Of a stretch of 64,000 nt of DNA, positions 1 to 9,253 are shown one piece after another. A model generated the notes under the pieces. It did not search any database, was not told where the DNA came from, and worked only from the letters and a program-made list of their open reading frames with translations. Source of the stretch: G963668435 sp963668435 (GTDB lineage: Bacteria > Latescibacterota > Latescibacteria > Latescibacterales > Latescibacteraceae); the NCBI GenBank assembly GCA_963668435.2, contig CAXXSC010000001.1:62001-126000 (forward strand), read 5' to 3'. The translations under genes and the position numbers were made by a program. Position 1 is the first letter of the stretch; each line of letters begins with the position of its first letter.

Positions 1-608
1 GCGGGACTTTTTGTGATGATATCATATGTGTCACGAAGTGATTTTTCCACCAGTTTCCGCTCATCGATTTCTCTCAGAAGCCTCAGGTTATTGGTTCCTA
101 TGTCAATCATGATGTCGGCGATAACTTTGTAATACGCGACAATGCTGTCAATTTCATTCCGGGAGAATTTCGGGATCTGGCGGTATGCCTCAAGATAGCT
201 TTCGACATCGAATCCAGCATCTTCCGCCTGTTTGCGGAAATAGTCCTCGTCAAGAAGCTGGTCATCAAAAAAGAACTGGCCGAAGAAGAATGTGGCGATA
301 TGCATTCCACCGATGACTAATGGAAATGCTGTTTCGCTCAGGCCGTTTCTGCAGCGGTATGTTACGTAATCGCCTTCGTGAAGGTGCGTTTTTATATAGG
401 CGTCGCTTTCCCTGCACCGTTCACTTGTCAATGGATTTGTGCGATGGAATTTCGTGCAGATATCGATCCATCCGGCAGCAACAAGGACTTTTTCGTCCGG
501 ATCGACAACAGCACTGGGCAGTCCGAAAGCCTGATAGAAATAATCCATTGATTTCTGGAGCTTTTGGATGTCCACGAGTTCCGCAAAGGTGTGCTCGAGC
601 ATAGTCAT
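1..608 (-). CDS. PocR-domain sensory protein, N-terminal part (runs off window)
   Basis: The minus strand is open from an ATG at 608 to the window edge, about 202 codons without a stop. The start is supported by a GGGGGA stretch about eight bases upstream. The translation (MTMLEHTFAELVDIQKLQ...) contains the pattern of a PocR ligand-binding domain: a LQKSMDYFYQAFGLPSAVVD segment, then CTKFHRTNP, a cysteine-containing TSERC segment, YRCRNGL and a TFFFGQFF strand. It ends in a helix (RLLREIDERKLVEKSLRDT) of the kind that leads into a PAS, GGDEF or histidine-kinase module. PocR domains sense small ligands; the output domain lies outside the window, so the type of signalling is unknown. The gene diverges from the lyase gene that starts at 820. 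Confidence 0.8.
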   Translation of the reverse strand, partial: MTMLEHTFAELVDIQKLQKSMDYFYQAFGLPSAVVDPDEKVLVAAGWIDICTKFHRTNPLTSERCRESDAYIKTHLHEGDYVTYRCRNGLSETAFPLVIGGMHIATFFFGQFFFDDQLLDEDYFRKQAEDAGFDVESYLEAYRQIPKFSRNEIDSIVAYYKVIADIMIDIGTNNLRLLREIDERKLVEKSLRDTYDIITKSP

Positions 609-711
609 GCCTGTTTTCCCCCGAAACAGTATACTGCGAGTTAGCCGGCTAGAGGTAGCAGGATATGCCGGGCAAATAAATATTTGGGTTTCCCAAGTAT
701 TTTGTTGTACA

Positions 712-740
712 TTGCCTGACACGCATTGTTTATATATAGT
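712..740 (+). promoter_or_regulatory. Possible sigma70-type promoter upstream of the lyase gene
   Basis: TTGCCT (712-717) and TATAGT (735-740) are separated by 17 bases and lie about 80 bases before the 820 start. Just upstream, near 680-700, is a TTGGG-TTT-CCCAA inverted repeat that could be an operator. This is a pattern match only. Confidence 0.3.
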
Positions 741-819
741 ATACGCTATCAGCAAAGTAAACAGTTTTCACAAAACCTTATTTCTTGGGCCAGTTCATAT
801 TTCACGGGAGATTTAAACT

Positions 820-3800
820 ATGAAGCTCCGGATACTGTGTTGCTTGGCTATTATGGTGCTTGTCACTGCCGCAAGCGCCGGGACTGTGCTCGAACCTTTC
901 GAGTATTTCGAAGATTTCGAGACGCGTTCTCTCAGGGCATGGGCCTCCTATCCGCTCTGGCAGGATACCGCCTATGATCCCAATTTTCGGGTCAACGAGA
1001 TGCTGCCCGGTGATCCGAACATTTCCATCGTACAGATTGTCACCCCCTACACCAATGTGGATAATTATGCCGGTGCACAGAAACTGTTCGATATCTGGCT
1101 TGTTCCCGGCTCGAAAATATCGCTGAAATACTATCTCAAGACCACGATAACGGTCGAATATGTCAAGATCCGCCTTGCCGCCGGGCAAGACGGCCAGGTG
1201 GACTGTACGATCGCGAACCCTGTAATGAACGCGTGGCAGGGGGCTGTCGTCACCTTCGAGGATTTTGTTGCCGAAAATCCCTGCCTTGCCGGAAAGGACA
1301 GGATCAAGGTCAATGACCTTGCGGTGCTGGCGAAAATTCCCGATGCCGATCCTGCAATGCCGATCTATCTCGGCATCGATGATGTGTCCGTGAAGGCCGC
1401 GCAGGATATGGCGTTCAAGTTTGCCGAGCCCGCCGTGATGAAACTGAGCGAATTCAAGCCCTATATCGCCAGTGAACATTATGCGAAAGGCGCCTCGTTC
1501 TCTCTCTCGGGCCAGTGGCCGCTCGATGCCGCGAAAGTTACACTCGAGATCAGCGAGTTTACCGACAGCTCAAAAACACTGTTGTCGAAAACACTTGCCG
1601 GGAAGGACGGTTTCTGGTCGCTGAAATCGTTCAGACTTCCTTTTGACAAGGGTATGTACCGCGGAACACTGCGTGCTTTCTGTTCTCGCGGCAATGAGCT
1701 GTCCTCGACCGAGTTCACATTTGTTGTGGCTCCTGACAATATCAGGGACAAACATCCCCGTCTCTGGTTCGATGCCGCCGAACAGGCCGCAATCGAAGCA
1801 CGTCTCAAGACAGATGAATATGGAAAAGTTTACGAAAACCTGAAAGAACATGCCGCCGAACAGCGTGAGAACCTTCCGGTCGACAAGATCGAATATGTCG
1901 CCGATCAGTTCCCGGCCGAACACTGGCTTCCGACCCTGGGCGCATGGGGGCAGGCGACAGTCAGGAACTGGAACCGTGCCGCCGAATCGAATGCGCTCGC
2001 TTATGCGTTTCACCACGACACCGAGGCGGGCGAGTACGTTGTCGCTCTTCTCGAAAAGCTGGCGACACTTCCCGACTGGAACCATCCCTGGCTGGCGCGC
2101 CGGGGCCGATTCACCTATCACCCCTCTGGTGTGATGCACCACAAGCTGGCGCTGGCCTATGATCTCACCTATGATCTCATGAACAACTATCAGCGCACGC
2201 TCATCCGGGAGGCTTTCCTCGAAAAAGCGGTCATCGACAACCACCGCACCTATGTCGAGGATGATATGGTCACCAACGACACCTCGAACTGGATCGCCCA
2301 TGTCACCGGTGGCGCAGCCATGCTCATGGCAGCCATGTACGGCGACGGCGACGAAGTGCTGGAGCCTTATTTCAGCGGCGCTGTGTTCAAGCTCTGGGAT
2401 TTCATCAAGGCGGTGCACGGTTCCGACGGCTCTTACGGTGAGGGCTTCTCCTACAACAGCTACACAAATTACACGCTTCAGGAAAATCTTCCCTCGCTGG
2501 AAAATGTGTTCGGGATAGATCTGCACGAGCCGCTGAACGGTGCATGGCAGGAGGCGGTCTGGTCCGGTTTCATCAAAAACAAGCGGACATTCGATTTCGG
2601 TGATTCCCATCAGCGTATCAGCGGGATGAACCGCTGGACCTGGCTGGTTCCGAAATTTGAAGATCCCGTTCTGAGCTGGCTTTACGGTTATGTCCAGAGC
2701 TCTCCGACTCTTTTTGACGCTATCTATCAGCCCGGAAATGTGCCTGCGCAGGATCCGTTCGGCGAGAATCCGGTGCGTGTTTTCCGCGATGTTGGCACCA
2801 CAATATTCAAGAGCGGCTGGGACACGGACGATTTTGTGTTTGTCCTGCGCACCGGGCCGTTCATCAACCATCAGCACATCGATCAGGGCACATTCTGGCT
2901 TGCTGACCGCGGAAACGAGTTCATTGTCGAACGTCACGGCAGTTCCTATTATGACGATCCCCATTACCAGACCCATTACACCCAGCCGGTGGGGCATTCG
3001 ACCATCCTGATCAACGGCAACCACCAGAGCCAGCGTGTCGGCGATGTCAAAGGCATGGCCGAAGGATTCGAGGAATACGCGTTCATTTCCCATTTTCTCG
3101 ACGGGAAGAACGCGGCGTTCACCCGTGGTGATATCGGCCGTCTCTACTGGGGCGAGGTGGACAGTATGCAGCGTAATGTGCTCTATATCAAGCCGCGCAC
3201 GCTGATTATGCTCGACACGGTCGATCCGGGTGAGGAAGATGTCGAGGTCTCACTGCTTTACCAGACCGAACGTCTTGAGGATATCGCTGCTGCGCCCGAA
3301 TATTCCACGATCACCCACGATGACGCGACACTTCATTTCAGCCATCTATGGCCCGAACAGTCCGAGGTGATTGCCGAGGAGACACCGCATTATATCAATG
3401 CGCTCATGAACGACAAGCCGCTGGTCAAGGAGGGCATGCTCAGGATCAACGCCCGCACGGACGGTGTTCCGCTGGTTATGGCCAATATCCTGACCACGAC
3501 AACGGAAGGCTCGGAGCCTGATATTGCCGCCGTGAAGGGCGACGGTTTTGTCAAGGGTACGGTGAACGGTGTTATTTTCGGCTTTTCCACGCGTCCGGGT
3601 ACGAAATGGGAGACCGGTCCGGTTATAACCGACGCTCTCGCTGCCACCACCGAGGGCGACACGATGCTTCTCGCCATGTGCCGTTATCTTTCCATCGACG
3701 GCAATCTTGTGGTCGAATCCGGTGCTCCCATGACATTCGAGCAGGCCGGAGCTGTCATGAAATTCTACCGCTGCAGCGAGGGCGAGGCGATTATCGGCAC

Positions 3801-3924
3801 GGTGGGAAGTCCCGCGAGTATCACGCTCAACGGTGCGGCTGTGAAAGATTTTGAGTGGCTGCCGGAAAAAGGCGGTGTGAAACTGAATCTGCCCGCGGGC
3901 GAGGGTGTGCTTGAAATTAAGTAG
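820..3924 (+). CDS. Secreted heparinase II/III-family polysaccharide lyase
   Basis: The 1034-residue product starts with a clear Sec signal peptide (cleavage near ASAG, residue 21). Residues about 22-195 look like a carbohydrate-binding beta-sandwich (FEYFEDFETRSLRAW ... YLGIDDVSV). Residues about 205-305 look Ig-like. From about 310 (KHPRLWFDAAEQAAIEARL) an alpha/alpha-toroid begins, as in heparinase II/III and alginate-lyase-like enzymes. The C-terminal beta-sheet domain carries the heparinase II/III signature around residues 683-715 (FINHQHIDQGTFWLADRG), with histidines in the usual metal and catalytic region. A GGGAG ribosome-binding site precedes the ATG. The role is probably cleavage of an acidic polysaccharide outside the cytoplasm; the exact substrate cannot be read from sequence. 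It is longer than typical family members because of the extra N-terminal modules. A second, shorter family member lies at 42505-44361. Confidence 0.85.
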   Translation: MKLRILCCLAIMVLVTAASAGTVLEPFEYFEDFETRSLRAWASYPLWQDTAYDPNFRVNEMLPGDPNISIVQIVTPYTNVDNYAGAQKLFDIWLVPGSKISLKYYLKTTITVEYVKIRLAAGQDGQVDCTIANPVMNAWQGAVVTFEDFVAENPCLAGKDRIKVNDLAVLAKIPDADPAMPIYLGIDDVSVKAAQDMAFKFAEPAVMKLSEFKPYIASEHYAKGASFSLSGQWPLDAAKVTLEISEFTDSSKTLLSKTLAGKDGFWSLKSFRLPFDKGMYRGTLRAFCSRGNELSSTEFTFVVAPDNIRDKHPRLWFDAAEQAAIEARLKTDEYGKVYENLKEHAAEQRENLPVDKIEYVADQFPAEHWLPTLGAWGQATVRNWNRAAESNALAYAFHHDTEAGEYVVALLEKLATLPDWNHPWLARRGRFTYHPSGVMHHKLALAYDLTYDLMNNYQRTLIREAFLEKAVIDNHRTYVEDDMVTNDTSNWIAHVTGGAAMLMAAMYGDGDEVLEPYFSGAVFKLWDFIKAVHGSDGSYGEGFSYNSYTNYTLQENLPSLENVFGIDLHEPLNGAWQEAVWSGFIKNKRTFDFGDSHQRISGMNRWTWLVPKFEDPVLSWLYGYVQSSPTLFDAIYQPGNVPAQDPFGENPVRVFRDVGTTIFKSGWDTDDFVFVLRTGPFINHQHIDQGTFWLADRGNEFIVERHGSSYYDDPHYQTHYTQPVGHSTILINGNHQSQRVGDVKGMAEGFEEYAFISHFLDGKNAAFTRGDIGRLYWGEVDSMQRNVLYIKPRTLIMLDTVDPGEEDVEVSLLYQTERLEDIAAAPEYSTITHDDATLHFSHLWPEQSEVIAEETPHYINALMNDKPLVKEGMLRINARTDGVPLVMANILTTTTEGSEPDIAAVKGDGFVKGTVNGVIFGFSTRPGTKWETGPVITDALAATTEGDTMLLAMCRYLSIDGNLVVESGAPMTFEQAGAVMKFYRCSEGEAIIGTVGSPASITLNGAAVKDFEWLPEKGGVKLNLPAGEGVLEIK

Positions 3925-4031
3925 CGGTATGGATCACTTCTTGCTGATAACACGGATGTGTTTTAAGCAAAAGTGGCATTATATATCTTTTGTAACAGTA
4001 TGTTTATTTTAATGTAATGAAAGGGTTCAAG

Positions 4032-4409
4032 ATGTCGTTGCTACCCAGTGAAGTCATTGAACAATGGAATAATCACGCCGGTCCGGTCGTGCTGACCACG
4101 GTCGACAATAACGGGATACCCAATGCGATTTATGCGACTTGTGTCGGAAAATACAGCGATGAAATTCTGGTTGTCGCCGATAACTATTTTGATAAGACGA
4201 GGAAAAACATCCTTGCCGGATCGAAAGCCTCTCTTCTTTTCATTACCGAGGAAAACAAGTCATACCAGATCAAGGGGACTGTCGAACTTCTCGAATCAGG
4301 CCCGATTTTCGATGACATGAAGACATGGAATCCGGAGAAGCATCCGGGACGTGCGGCTGCCGCAATCACGGTCGAAGAGGTTTACAGCGGCGCGGAGAAA
4401 ATAGTGTAA
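4032..4409 (+). CDS. Pyridoxamine 5'-phosphate oxidase-like FMN-binding protein
   Basis: The 125-residue product (MSLLPSEVIEQWNNH...) has the split-barrel flavin-reductase pattern of the PNPOx-like superfamily: GPVVLTTVDNNGIPNA, then CVGKYSDEILVVADNYFDKT, then a RKNILAG segment followed by the SLLFI strand. These small proteins bind FMN or a related cofactor and are usually cytoplasmic; the reaction is unknown. An in-frame ATG at 4017 would add five residues, but AAAGGG at 4020-4025 is spaced correctly for the ATG at 4032 and nothing precedes 4017, so 4032 was chosen. It is a single-gene unit followed by a terminator-like hairpin. Confidence 0.8.
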   Translation: MSLLPSEVIEQWNNHAGPVVLTTVDNNGIPNAIYATCVGKYSDEILVVADNYFDKTRKNILAGSKASLLFITEENKSYQIKGTVELLESGPIFDDMKTWNPEKHPGRAAAAITVEEVYSGAEKIV

Positions 4410-4429
4410 ACGAATATTATCATTGTTTG

Positions 4430-4474
4430 ATGCAGGACAGGACGAGGCTAATACGCTCTGTCCTGCATTTTCTC
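4430..4474 (+). terminator. Rho-independent terminator after the PNPOx-like gene
   Basis: An 11-bp perfect stem (ATGCAGGACAG at 4430-4440 and its complement at 4458-4468) is followed by TTTTCTC. It lies 20 bases after the stop at 4409. The 17-base loop is long, so strength is uncertain. Confidence 0.6.
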
Positions 4475-4670
4475 TATATGCCGGTGGCGGCTTTCTCTTG
4501 TTGTTGTTAAGACTTTGTGCCGCTGAGTGTCATGACGCTGTATAAGATGGCATATCGGTAATTACATGCAAGTCAGGGAATTACGAGCCTCTGCAAACCC
4601 GGATTACTGTTCCTGTAACAAAGATGTCTGTTCAATTCCCGCTCTGTTTTCAGCCGAAAAGTGAAATTCA

Positions 4671-5462
4671 ATGACAGTGTATTATGCTTCAATACTGATT
4701 TTTTTCCTGGCATTGCTCATGTCCATGACGGGACGGGGTGGAGGAAATTTTTATGTGCCGATACTCATCGCTTTCGGGCTCAGCGCTTATGATGCGGCAG
4801 CGGCAGCCCAGCTGATACTTGTGTTCAGCGCTGTTGCCGCCATGCTTGTTTTTCATAAAAGCAGGATGGTGGACTGGAAACTGGCGTTGATCCTTGATCC
4901 ACCGACCGATATCATGGCGTTTGTTGGTGGTTATTTTGCCCATTCGTTACCGGAAACTCTGATCAAAGGGATTTTCGCGGTTCTTCTCGTGATTGCTGCG
5001 CTGTTCATGCTGAGAAAAACTCCCGAGACCACGGCTGTTATCAAGAAACGTGCCGGATACTGGTATCGGGAGTATGGTGATGTCCGCTATTCTGTCAACA
5101 TGTGGCTGGCGATGCCGGTTACCATTGCGACCGGTTTTGTCGCTGGCATGGTCGGAATTTCCGGCGGCTCGTTCAAGGTGCCGCTGATGGTTCTCGCCTG
5201 TGGAGTGCCGATGAGGATTGCTGTCGGAACCTCCTCTGCCATGGTTGCCGCAACTGCTCTCATGGGTTTTCTGGGGCACAGCGCAAGCGGCCTTATCGAT
5301 TTGCACGGCGCTTTCCTGCTTGCCATAGCGGGAGTTGCCGGTGGTCTTGCCGGTGGAAAATACGCGTTAAAAACCAATCCCGCCAAACTCAAGCGCATAT
5401 TCGCCGTTACCACCCTGGCCGCCGCCGTTTTCATGTGTATCAATATTCTTCTGACCGGATAA
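4671..5462 (+). CDS. TauE/SafE-family sulfite/anion exporter
   Basis: The 263-residue protein is almost entirely hydrophobic, with about eight membrane-spanning segments. It shows the duplicated glycine-rich family motifs: SMTGRGGGNFYVPIL near the N terminus and GMVGISGGSFKVPLMVLACG in the second half, followed by AVGTSSAMVAATALMGFLGH. The family exports sulfite, sulfonates or other small organosulfur anions across the inner membrane. In a bacterium degrading sulfated or amino sugars, sulfite or sulfate disposal would make sense, but no sulfatase is visible in this window. The ribosome-binding site is weak (AAAAGTGA). It is convergent with the sialidase pair, with 33 bases between stops and no obvious terminator. 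Confidence 0.85.
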   Translation: MTVYYASILIFFLALLMSMTGRGGGNFYVPILIAFGLSAYDAAAAAQLILVFSAVAAMLVFHKSRMVDWKLALILDPPTDIMAFVGGYFAHSLPETLIKGIFAVLLVIAALFMLRKTPETTAVIKKRAGYWYREYGDVRYSVNMWLAMPVTIATGFVAGMVGISGGSFKVPLMVLACGVPMRIAVGTSSAMVAATALMGFLGHSASGLIDLHGAFLLAIAGVAGGLAGGKYALKTNPAKLKRIFAVTTLAAAVFMCINILLTG

Positions 5463-5495
5463 TGGCTCTGTTTTTTATCGAATTCAGGGCTCGCC

Positions 5496-6608
5496 CTACT
5501 CCCCCTTGATCCACTCCTCCGTGAATGTCGCGAACGTGATCACATCATAGGCGTGTTCCTCGCCGCGCTCGTAGAAACAGGCAATGCGGCCGTCCTTGAG
5601 CACCGAAAGGCATGAATACGCCGAACGTCCCTCGTTGATCAAGCGCGAGTACGGCCAGTAACCGCAATCGTCCGTGCTCATCTTGACTGTCATTTTCATG
5701 CGTTTTTTGCCCGCGGGATTGGAGAAAAGGAATGTGTCGCCGTTACGGATCAGGCTTGCCTGGCAGCGCGGTTCCACGAGATAAATATCGAGCGCCGGAA
5801 CAGTCCAGGTCATTCCGCCGTCCGTGCTTGTCGAGATCGCCCTGCGGCTTTCGCCGTGATAACTGCGCATGTTGAGGATCAAACGACCATCGGTGAGCTC
5901 GGCCACCTGGCATTCGTTGCAGTTGGGTGTCGCGGCGCCGCCGAGTTTCCAGCTTGCACCGTGGTCGTCGCTGTAGATGATATGGGAGCCGTAGATTTTC
6001 GAGCCGAGGAGGGCGTGGTCGCAGGGTATGACCAAACGTCCCGTGGAGGTCTGGATTCCAACGCCCGGACCGGTTGCGTACCAGGTCCAGTCTTCGCGCT
6101 TGGTGGTCGAGGTTATCTCTTTCGGCTGGGACCATGACGCGCCGTCGTCCGTGCTTTTCATCACCCAGACTGTACGAGAGCCCTCGCTGGTGCCTGCCAT
6201 GATATCTCGCTCGTGATCGTGGCCGAGGTTATGGGTGAGAAGCAGCCAGACAGTCCCGGTCGAGCTGTCGATGACCGGGCAGGGATTGCCGCAGACATTG
6301 AGACCGTCGTCCCAGATGGTCTGCATGGGCTGCCATGTTTTGCCGCCGTCAAAACTGCGCTTGAGCACGATGTCGATGTTGCCGGAATCACCGCGGTGGC
6401 CCTTGCGGCCCTCGCAGAATGCCAGGATTGTGCCCGACTCGCAGGTGATCAGCGCCGGGATGCGGAACGTGTGATAGCCATCGGTGCCCGATACGAAAAG
6501 GTCGAGCTGGGTGAGGCCGTTGTCATCGGCGGCAAAAGCTGTCATTGCGATGCAGCAGCATGCAAGAGCGAGCGTCAAAATCAGGGCTGTTCTGCGGGCG
6601 GTTTTCAT
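5496..6608 (-). CDS. Secreted exo-sialidase (GH33-like, BNR repeats)
   Basis: The 370-residue protein has a signal peptide (cleavage after TAFAA, about residue 27). The sialidase FRIP motif is present (YHTFRIPALITCESG), as are four Asp-box repeats: SFDGGKTW, STDDGASW, SDDHGASW and STDGGMTW. The C-terminal FYERGEEHAYD supplies the conserved Tyr/Glu region. It should be a six-bladed propeller releasing sialic acid or a related terminal sugar outside the cytoplasm. In environmental lineages this fold also acts on other 2-keto sugar acids, so the substrate is not certain. The start has a GGAGG site. It lies 31 bases downstream of a paralogue on the same strand, so the two are very likely one operon made by tandem duplication. 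Confidence 0.88.
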   Translation of the reverse strand: MKTARRTALILTLALACCCIAMTAFAADDNGLTQLDLFVSGTDGYHTFRIPALITCESGTILAFCEGRKGHRGDSGNIDIVLKRSFDGGKTWQPMQTIWDDGLNVCGNPCPVIDSSTGTVWLLLTHNLGHDHERDIMAGTSEGSRTVWVMKSTDDGASWSQPKEITSTTKREDWTWYATGPGVGIQTSTGRLVIPCDHALLGSKIYGSHIIYSDDHGASWKLGGAATPNCNECQVAELTDGRLILNMRSYHGESRRAISTSTDGGMTWTVPALDIYLVEPRCQASLIRNGDTFLFSNPAGKKRMKMTVKMSTDDCGYWPYSRLINEGRSAYSCLSVLKDGRIACFYERGEEHAYDVITFATFTEEWIKGE

Positions 6609-6639
6609 TGATCCTCCGTTTGTGTTCTGATATCGTTAT

Positions 6640-7770
6640 TTATTTGTTTTCAATCCATTCACGGTTGAAACGGGCGATCGTGAGCTTTTCATATGCGTGC
6701 CTGTCGCCGCGTTCATAAAAACAGAGTATGCGTCCATCAGGAAGAGATGCCAGCGAGGAGTAGGCGGAAGGTCCCTCGTGAATCGTTTTCGCAAGCGGCC
6801 ACGTGGAGGCGTCGTCGTAACTCACACGGACTGTCATGTTGATACGGTCTTTGCTGTCCGCCGGATTGGAAAAGAGGTGGATACGGCCGCGCGGAACAAG
6901 TGAATCGATGACAGATATGAAACTTCCCTGGCAGCCGGAGGCGACAAGTGCCGGATCGAGACGTGTCTGCGACCATGTTTTTCCACGGTCGCCGCTTTCT
7001 GATATTGCTCTCAATCCGGGACGTTCCGGGTATTTCCTGATATTGATAAGCAGGCTGCCGTCGGAACGTTCCGCCACCTGGCATTCGCTTGTGGCCGTGT
7101 CAGGCACTGAGCCGCCAAGCCGCCAGCTTTTTCCGTGGTCGTCGCTGTAAATTACATGGGACTGGTAGTCTTTCGAGACTGCCACGCCGTGATCGCAGGG
7201 AATGACAAGACGGCCGTTTGTCATCCGTATGCCCGAGCCCGGGCCGGTGGCGTACCATGTCCAGTTGTCTTTCTTCACAGCGTCAGTTATGTCGAGCGGT
7301 TCCGACCATGTGGCACCGTTGTCGGCACTCTTCATCACATGGACAGTCCGGCTGCCCTTGCTGGTTCCGTCCCAGATCATGCGTTCGCGGTCTTCGTCGA
7401 GATTGTGGGTGGAGAAAAGCCAGATAGTTCCGGTTTCGCTGTCCACCACAGGGCAGGGATTGCCGCAGGTGTTGGCGCCGTCATCCCACACCAGCTGCAT
7501 GGGCTGCCACAGGTCGCCGCCGTCGAGACTGCGTTTGAGCAGAAGGTCGATATCTCCTGCATCGCCGCGTCCTGCCTTGCGTCCCTCGGCAAAAGCCAGA
7601 ATTGTGCCGTCGGGAGCAACAGCAAGAGCCGGAATCCGGCATGTATCGTAACCGTCAAGGCCGCTAATGAAGATATCCTTGCTGTCGAAAGAGGGTTCCG
7701 CAATGGCGTTTGTGACAGCTATGGCGAATACTAAAAAAAACGACAGCGTTATCATTACGGAATGTCTCAT
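6640..7770 (-). CDS. Secreted exo-sialidase (GH33-like), paralogue
   Basis: The 376-residue product parallels its neighbour at 5496-6608 along its whole length. It keeps CRIPALAVAPDGTILAFAEG, the GDAGDIDLLLKRS segment, Asp boxes (SLDGGDLW, SADNGATW, SDDHGKSW, SGDRGKTW) and the terminal FYERGDRHAYE. It has a signal peptide (MRHSVMITLSFFLVFAIAV). An upstream extension to 7860 is open, but AAAGGGGA lies seven bases before the ATG at 7770 and the signal peptide starts there, so 7770 was chosen. It is the first gene of the two-gene sialidase unit. The two copies differ in the loop before the third Asp box, which may reflect different substrates. Confidence 0.88.
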   Translation of the reverse strand: MRHSVMITLSFFLVFAIAVTNAIAEPSFDSKDIFISGLDGYDTCRIPALAVAPDGTILAFAEGRKAGRGDAGDIDLLLKRSLDGGDLWQPMQLVWDDGANTCGNPCPVVDSETGTIWLFSTHNLDEDRERMIWDGTSKGSRTVHVMKSADNGATWSEPLDITDAVKKDNWTWYATGPGSGIRMTNGRLVIPCDHGVAVSKDYQSHVIYSDDHGKSWRLGGSVPDTATSECQVAERSDGSLLINIRKYPERPGLRAISESGDRGKTWSQTRLDPALVASGCQGSFISVIDSLVPRGRIHLFSNPADSKDRINMTVRVSYDDASTWPLAKTIHEGPSAYSSLASLPDGRILCFYERGDRHAYEKLTIARFNREWIENK

Positions 7771-7872
7771 GGAGTCCCCTTTGATGATTGTGCTGTGCGG
7801 CGGTTTCTTCGCGTGTGGAACGCGGCGGAAGGGCTGGATGCTGATACCATAACTCGTCACCCGGTATACGGC

Positions 7873-9042
7873 TCAGAGCATGAGCTCAAGCTCGATCTGC
7901 TTGAGCTTGGCGGTGTCGAGCATAATCGGTTTGATTTTTTTCCGGTACTTGTTGGTCGTGATGATGATTATCGGACGTGAGGGATTGTCCTTGTTCGTTT
8001 TTGCCACGACACCATAGCTGCCGATAAGCGATGGATCGACAATGCTTGATATCTTGACACTGGTACCGACCGGATAGACCGCAACCACCTGGGTCAGCGT
8101 CTGAATAATGTCTTTGTTGTATACCGAGCCTGCCTGTTCCAGGAGGCTCTTGAGGACATCCTGCGGCTGATGGAGTTCGCCGGTTTTCTCATCCATAATG
8201 AGGTTGTCGTAAGCGTTCGCAACGGAGCATATTTCAGCCAGACGGAATATCTGGCCTTTTGTATCGTGGGAGCTGTTTTTCAGTGGGGGAAGGTTTCTGC
8301 CCTTGAGCCCGATGGGAAATCCGGTGCCGTCCTGATTCTCATGATGCTGGTTTACGATCTGGGTTTCCATCGGTGAAACATAGTTGTCGTTTGTAAGAAT
8401 CAGATAGCCGAATGTGCTGTGTTCACGATAGAGTTTGTGGGACTCGCTTTCGTCCTCGGCATTCATTTTCTCAAGTATGAGCTTGCCGATATCGTGGAGG
8501 AAGCAGCCGGTGGCAAGTGTTTTTAGCTCTGTCGACGTGTACTTATACTGCTTGCCGATAATAATGGACAGCACAGCTGTGTTCAGGGCATGGTCGACAA
8601 AAGCGGAATCTCTCGATTTCAGCATCATCGAATTGAGAAAACGCGCTCCGACCTCAGCGATCTCGGCAAGAACGTCGTCGACAAGTTTACGGATGTTATA
8701 GGCAATATTGAGGTCTTTCAGCGCACCATCGTTGATAGCGTCGACAATTTTCGAACGGCTCATGTCGCGGAATTTGAACGTCTTCTCGATTCTTTCTTCG
8801 GTATTCGCGATAGCGGCATGTGCCTGCATGCGTACTTCGTCGCTGATGAGATCTTCGGGAATGACTGATTCTGTGCCTTCCTCCATGATGTAGATATGGC
8901 TGTAACCGCGTTCTCCGAGTTTGCCGATAACATAGTCGTTGATACGGTATCCGGCGCCGAGAAGCAGTTTGCTGCTTCCCTGATAAATGGATTTGCCGAG
9001 AACCATTCCCGATTTAATGTCTTTTACAGGAATCAGACGCAT
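7873..9042 (-). CDS. HD-GYP domain cyclic-di-GMP phosphodiesterase
   Basis: The 389-residue cytoplasmic protein opens with a short N-terminal domain (MRLIPVKDIKSGMVLGKSIY), the DUF3391-like start common in HD-GYP proteins. The HD-GYP domain follows, with DHALN, CFLHDIGKLI, REHSTFGYLIL, QHHENQDGTGFP and LAEICSVANAYDNLI. The metal-binding His/Asp residues and the GYP-equivalent segment (GFP variant) are present, so it is probably active on c-di-GMP. It has no receiver domain, unlike RpfG. The C-terminal ~70 residues form a small beta-rich tail. The ATG at 9042 has GGAG seven bases upstream; the open extension to 9078 has no site. It pairs functionally with the GGDEF protein at 26515-27762. Confidence 0.85.
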   Translation of the reverse strand: MRLIPVKDIKSGMVLGKSIYQGSSKLLLGAGYRINDYVIGKLGERGYSHIYIMEEGTESVIPEDLISDEVRMQAHAAIANTEERIEKTFKFRDMSRSKIVDAINDGALKDLNIAYNIRKLVDDVLAEIAEVGARFLNSMMLKSRDSAFVDHALNTAVLSIIIGKQYKYTSTELKTLATGCFLHDIGKLILEKMNAEDESESHKLYREHSTFGYLILTNDNYVSPMETQIVNQHHENQDGTGFPIGLKGRNLPPLKNSSHDTKGQIFRLAEICSVANAYDNLIMDEKTGELHQPQDVLKSLLEQAGSVYNKDIIQTLTQVVAVYPVGTSVKISSIVDPSLIGSYGVVAKTNKDNPSRPIIIITTNKYRKKIKPIMLDTAKLKQIELELML

Positions 9043-9187
9043 GTATTTTCTCCGCGGAGGCGTTGTGCCGGACCGCATAAAATTTAAAAATCAAAGCTGT
9101 ATAATAATATTAGTCCTTAATAAGAAAAGAAACTCATATTAACAGCAATTTGCAACTTTTTTTTGCGATTCCTGTTTCTGTTTTGCT

Positions 9188-9220
9188 ATAAAAAAGGACC
9201 GGTGTTCTCCGGTCCTTTCA
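9188..9220 (-). terminator. Rho-independent terminator ending the six-gene operon
   Basis: On the minus strand a GGACCGG stem and its complement (9196-9217, loop of six) is followed by six Ts (9190-9195). It lies about 35 bases past the stop of the TonB-receptor gene at 9254. Confidence 0.8.
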
Positions 9221-9253
9221 GGTATATCATTGTTATACGGAAACTTGCTGCCG

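Noticed and set aside
107..310. 67-codon minus-strand frame at the window start
   Set aside because: It is a shadow. The real gene is the other minus-strand frame from 608 to the edge, which shows the PocR pattern.
4630..4660. tRNA T-loop-like GTTCAATTCCC
   Set aside because: The flanking bases cannot form the T stem and no acceptor or anticodon arms are visible nearby. No tRNA or rRNA was found elsewhere in the window.
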